Positions 59,547 through 64,000 of a DNA stretch of 64,000 nt are shown here, piece after piece. The translations under genes were made by a program, and so were the position numbers. The notes under the pieces were generated by a model, which saw only the letters and a list, made by a program, of their open reading frames with translations, was not told the DNA's origin and ran no database searches. Origin of the DNA: Phoronis australis (lineage: Eukaryota > Phoronida > Phoronidae); contig NMRA01000414.1 of NCBI GenBank assembly GCA_002633005.1, positions 216,356 to 280,355 of the forward strand, in the 5' to 3' direction. Positions within the stretch are counted from its first letter, which is position 1. Every line of letters starts with the position of its first letter.

Positions 59547-60739
59547 CTGGAACAAATAATTAACAATCATGAAAGCGCTCTGAGGAGCGAAACTTGGCGA
59601 AATTAACCAAAAAGATGACGATAAAGATGATGACGAATATGACGAATATGACGACGATGGTGGCGAAGATGAACAAAAGAATAATAACATACACATGACG
59701 AACGTAGACGTCTGAAATCAGTAAGAAAAAGGCTACAGTCTTGAGCGACACTTGGCGAAATTAACGGAAAAGACAACGACGGAGATGATGACGAAGATGA
59801 TGACGATGATGACGAATATGATGATGGTGGTGGCCATGATGAAGAACATCATAACATTCATATGACGAATTTAGATGTCATAAATCATTAAGAAATAGGC
59901 TGCAGTCTAGTTCAATAGAAGCTAAACCAACCTGAATGCAGCAAGAGCGCTCAACAAAGGAGCAGCGTTATCACAAAATCTCAAATAACTCGAAAAGTAG
60001 ACGTCGTAGAGAAAAATGAAAAGCATCTCCTGAAAGCCCGTTCAAAGCTCTATCTAAACTGATGGTATCGCTTAATTCCGTAAATTTTTCGAAAAAAATG
60101 AAATTTTGCGTGTTTTTAAGAATTTCAAAGTCAAATAACTCGAAAACGGTAAGTCTGAGAGAAAAATTGTTACAAGCCATTTGAAAGGTAATACTTCAAA
60201 GAATCTACATGCAAAAAATCACGTCTTTTTCTCTTCTGGTTTAAAATCGCACTCCAGACGCCTGAAAATGGGTCAACATGCGCCATATCCGCCATCTTGA
60301 AAGCAACTTCCGGTTTTTTGGTTTTGTATAATAGCATGTTACAAGAAACTAATACCTGTAAAAATTCGAAGGAATTGGTATGATAATGCGCCCTCTAGAG
60401 GAGAAAACGTTTTTAAGCCAAAATCGAGGTGCGCATGCGCGATCGCCGATATTTCCGCTATCTTTAGCCGGAAGTAAACAATTTCCGGTATACTTGTAGC
60501 AAGCTTCCAGTCCATTTACTGTGCCGATTCTTAGCCTTTTACGTAAAAAATTGTAGCCTCCAGAAGCATTTGAACCTTTAAATGGAAACAAAATGGCCGC
60601 CACAGCCGCCATCTTGGATCCGATTTTGACGAAAAACAATAGGCTTCCAGTACTTCCGTGCTATGTGTAAATTTCGTGATGATCGGACGAAAATTGTGAC
60701 CTGTATCGTGCGAACAAACAAAAAAAAAACAAACTTAGT

Positions 60740-60782
60740 GTCAGAGCAATATACTTGGCGAAATTTATTTCGCCAAGTAATA
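60740..60782. repeat. short hairpin at the end of a repeat block
   Basis: ACTTGGCGAAAT and its inverted copy ATTTCGCCAAGT face each other with a two-base centre. The same 'ttggcgaaat' motif occurs at 59597 and 59752, and a relative at 54592. Confidence 0.6.
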
Positions 60783-60785
60783 AAG

Positions 60786-61035
60786 CAGGGTTTCGACTGA
60801 CCCTTGCTAAAAAAGAAGAAACATTTCCAGGTAATGCATCCTTCTACAAACGAATACGCTTACGTGATAGTAATATTTTTGTGTTGTAAAACTGAACTGA
60901 AATAAACATTTTTGGTTGAATAAAGTCAAAATAATAATAAAAAAGAGACGAAAAAAGAGGAAAAATGGAAATCGAATAAGACACTGAAACCAAAAAAGAG
61001 GAAATCTTCTTAAAACAGGAAAATTCCAAGCCCTG
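60786..61035. mobile_element. hAT-like MITE, short type, copy 3
   Basis: 250 bp with a diverged left end (CAGGGTTTCGACTGACC) and a good right end (GGAAAATTCCAAGCCCTG). The internal 'tttgtgttgtaaaactgaac' corresponds to 6018 in copy 1. Confidence 0.7.
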
Positions 61036-63670
61036 AAAAAGCATCACTTCCTAATGAATAATGTAAAAACATGGTAAAGGTAGATCAAAATTCCCAGTAT
61101 GGTCTGAGCATAACTCCAGTTCATCAATAGTATACCATCATAATGGCTCCATCATAATAGTTCTTCTAGTCAAATTAATGTCCATCCAAGTCTCGAAAAT
61201 TTCATTAACAATGACGCCTGAGTAATTTGTGTTGACGCAATGACTTCCAAAATTAGAGCAACTACTGATGGATGACACGGTGAAGGAAATTAATCTAATT
61301 AATCTAAGTCACCATTGTGAAAAAAAAGAAGTACCGCAAGATTCTGGAACATACGTAAGGGGTGGAAATGCGTAAAACGTAAAACTTTACAAAACGGAAC
61401 AAGTTTGATTTTTCTACACGTTAAAGGCATCACTAACCAATTGGTAATGCCGCATGCAATGCATCATGGTTAGTTGCATGACACGTCATAAGTTAAATAA
61501 TATTACATCACACAACCATATCAGTAACACTGTGTAAAGTTTCCATGTTTTATACAACTCACCATCGGTATAGCAATGTAGTGACGAAATGCGAAGGGAG
61601 GTGAGAAACTTGGAGGGTATACTTGAATGCTAATTAACACATGGCATGTATACAGTTTAAAGGCAGTCAGCAGCTATGGGGTTATGTAAGATCCAAGAAA
61701 AATTCCAATATTGGCAAACTTGGAACATTACATCTCAGAAATGGCTGATCAGATTTACATGAAAGTTTCCTATATCATGGTTTATACATTGTTCACTAAA
61801 ATGCAGATAGGAATTGTCATTAGAATGTTCCACTTTTGTATGTGGGGCTATCAAAAACAAGACTTGCATGTTTTTCATTAAAAAGTTTCATAAACGAAAA
61901 CAAAACAATAATTTAGACAACTGAAATAGCAATTTTGAGATTTTATTTTGAGCATTCAAATGACACAAAATTTTTATCATGTTATTGATCATGTTGTTAT
62001 GCTACGAATGCACTTTCCTTTTTTGGTTTTTTTCCTACAAAAGCTAGGTCACAAGACCAAATTAGCGGCAGGTTAACATGACGGGACTTGTACATAAAGT
62101 CGTACACAACCTTACAAGATTTGGTCTCAGCATTCTGCACATCTACTAGTCTCAGAAATAAGAGCAACGCAAGACCTACATACTAATATTGATGATATCT
62201 TCAAATTGCTTTTACGTCATATCTATTTGAACAGTTTATGAGTTCCCTGGGGAGTATAAACAACCAATAAACTAGGCAGTTAGTGGCATATTAAGTGGTC
62301 CTCATTTTCACCTCATTGGGGCTTAGCGGTGGGCCTCCGCACAAACTGTATATGATTATTTTATTATGGCCTTACAAGAAAATGGTTCCGAAGCTTCAGG
62401 TCAAGGATAGGCAGTTCTACTTTCCTTTATTAACACGACTAACACAACTGTAATCAAACTATGCAAGGTAGCCAGTCTCCCATGCTCACAATTTACACAG
62501 GCACTCTTACTTAGCAGTGTCCTGTTGTCACAAACCCAATTATCACAAGTGTTGTTTCCTTCTCACCAACTGCAATTGTTTTTTACCAGCAGGATTTTCT
62601 CCTCATACAGTGTGCAGGATTGATACATTGTATCCGAAACACTGCCCTCTCATGCCCAATGGTATAGACAGAATGAGGCTTTTTGATTATGATGCAAAAA
62701 CCCTACGGTAATTCGTACGATAGATTGGGACACAGAAAAATTAATCATTTTGCTCAAGATCGGAGCTTGAACCAAATTTCAGAAATGGGCAATACTGGCC
62801 GTACCAAATTCAAGCATTACAATAAATGACAAACGATCATTCACCTAGATGTTGCCCATTCCGTACACGATAACATTTGTTGCTATTTTTGAATAGGCAA
62901 GTCTATTTTCAGCCCGATACTTGAGGGATACCAGGAATGCCAAAATCGCCCATGTCCCAACTTTCAGAACCAAGAAAATTCAATTCTCCTTTGAATCCGG
63001 AGTCCTGAAGTTTAGAGACTGTCCCACAGTGAAGAATTTTTATCCTAGTAAAAATATGTATGTGTGTATAACGTCCAGTTTTGAAAGTATTTTAAACGTG
63101 TACAACCTCGTGAAATCTAAGCTCTGTTGCATGAGGACCATCTGCCCTAGCACCCCACATTCACCATCTCCCATGCACTCAATTTAAGACTGGGAGCCAG
63201 GCCTTTCTGCAGCGCACGTCCTGGGCGTCCAAATGGATGCCCTAGCACTAATCTGGAAGCCCTTACAAGGACCCCAAATGTATCATTTGGATGCTCACTG
63301 TCAATAGGAACCTTTCAAGTTTGGACTGGCACATTGTGATGAATACTATGAAACCTTTGAAGGCTCACAGTGGGGGCTCTTTTTTCAAAGCAGGAAGAAA
63401 TATACAATGTATATACAACGTATATGCATTCTTGCTATTTTGACACTTGACTGACAGCATTGTAAAAGTCTTGGTCTACAGTTTTTTTAGTAAAAATGCT
63501 CACCATAGAAGGCTGTTTTATAAACTTAGAAGTAAAAACTTTGATCTATGCATTTTTGTAAAAAAAATCTGTGTGTTTGGGGGTATTGCTGGGGGTGGGG
63601 GGTTATGCGTCGGAATCATGGACGCCCTGGAATATTGGGAACCCCATTTTGGACACCCTATTTTCAAAAT

Positions 63671-64000
63671 CAGGGCTTGGAATGACCAATGGCGAGAAAC
63701 GCGGAAATTTTTACGGCCCGAAACATGCGCAGCAGCCAGCCTTGAAAAAGTCGGTGTGGACCTTTTGCCGACCAAAATCGAGAGGACTAAAAAAAAAAAT
63801 CGCTACCACCTCCGGAAGCGTGCGTCTGCGTCTGTCTTAGCTCGTCTGCCACTCCCGCCTCCAAGCATTTTTTGGCTACAGAGTTGTAGTATTTGTCACC
63901 GCGGTTTACAATCACACGAGCCGCCATTGAGGAAATCCACCATGCTATCCCAGATGCCCCGGCAATGTTGACAATTTAAGTTCCTTCGAAACATAAAGAG
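63671..64000. mobile_element. hAT-like element, long type, copy 2 (cut by window end)
   Basis: It starts CAGGGCTTGGAATGACCAAT and follows 37200-37708 through to the window edge, including the shared 'atgttgacaattta.gttcct'. Open frames crossing it are not genes. Confidence 0.75.

Larger units (their letters stand above)
59547..64000. other. 5' intron/flank of the channel gene, repeat-rich
   Basis: The channel start exon was not recognised. 59600-59840 is a degenerate (GATGAC)n-type repeat. 59570-60783 contains repeated 'ttggcgaaatt' motifs, and its end resembles a LINE/SINE tail (AAATTTCGTGATGATCGGAC, then an A-rich run at 60716-60734). hAT-like copies are at 60786-61035 and 63671 onward. 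About 61040-63670 shows nothing I can name. Confidence 0.5.

Noticed and set aside
61561-61620. Possible N-terminal channel exon ending at a GTGAG donor
   Set aside because: The peptide (SPPFAFRHYIAIPM) does not resemble ClC-2 N-termini and its end phase does not fit the 59546 acceptor.
63447-63971. 174-codon plus-strand open frame
   Set aside because: Most of it lies in a hAT-like repeat; the same sequence at 37.2-37.7 kb has no equivalent frame.

Overview
This is a stretch of animal nuclear DNA: intron-rich genes with GT-AG splice sites, long introns full of small transposons, a tRNA-derived SINE, and one 786-base gap (30958-31743). The genes and repeat style suggest a marine invertebrate, but the sequence alone does not fix the phylum. 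Two isolated N bases (8097 and 24714) each sit between two near-identical copies of the same sequence, which looks like unmerged haplotypes in the assembly.

Three protein-coding genes are well supported. (1) Minus strand, 3797-5665: a single-exon leucine-rich-repeat plus Ig transmembrane protein with a C-terminal PDZ ligand. (2) Plus strand, 11221-30171: 13 consecutive in-frame exons of a calsyntenin (signal peptide, two cadherin repeats, LamG domain, calsyntenin C-terminal ectodomain). The last exons, encoding the membrane segment and cytoplasmic tail, were not found and may lie in the gap. (3) Minus strand, 59546-35755: 21 exons (20 used per transcript) of a ClC-2-type chloride channel, from the first transmembrane helix to the stop codon. 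Its N-terminal exon(s) and one internal exon were not found. The two multi-exon genes converge tail to tail.

The most interesting signal is in the chloride channel. Two homologous exons of exactly 137 bp (46232-46368 and 45487-45623) encode alternative versions of the first half of the CBS1 domain. They have identical splice phases (2 in, 1 out), so only one of them can be used without breaking the frame: a mutually exclusive exon pair. In the same gene the 3' end of one exon, with its splice donor, is tandemly repeated in the following intron.

The rest is introns and intergenic DNA with many non-autonomous elements: PIF/Harbinger-like elements with TAA target duplications, a hAT-like family with CAGGGCTTGGAA-type ends, a long-terminal-inverted-repeat element with 5-bp duplications, short hairpin MITEs, a palindromic element with a tRNA-like B box, a tRNA-derived SINE, and decayed LINE fragments (RNase H and reverse-transcriptase C-terminus). 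No rRNA gene, CRISPR array or intact transposase gene was seen.
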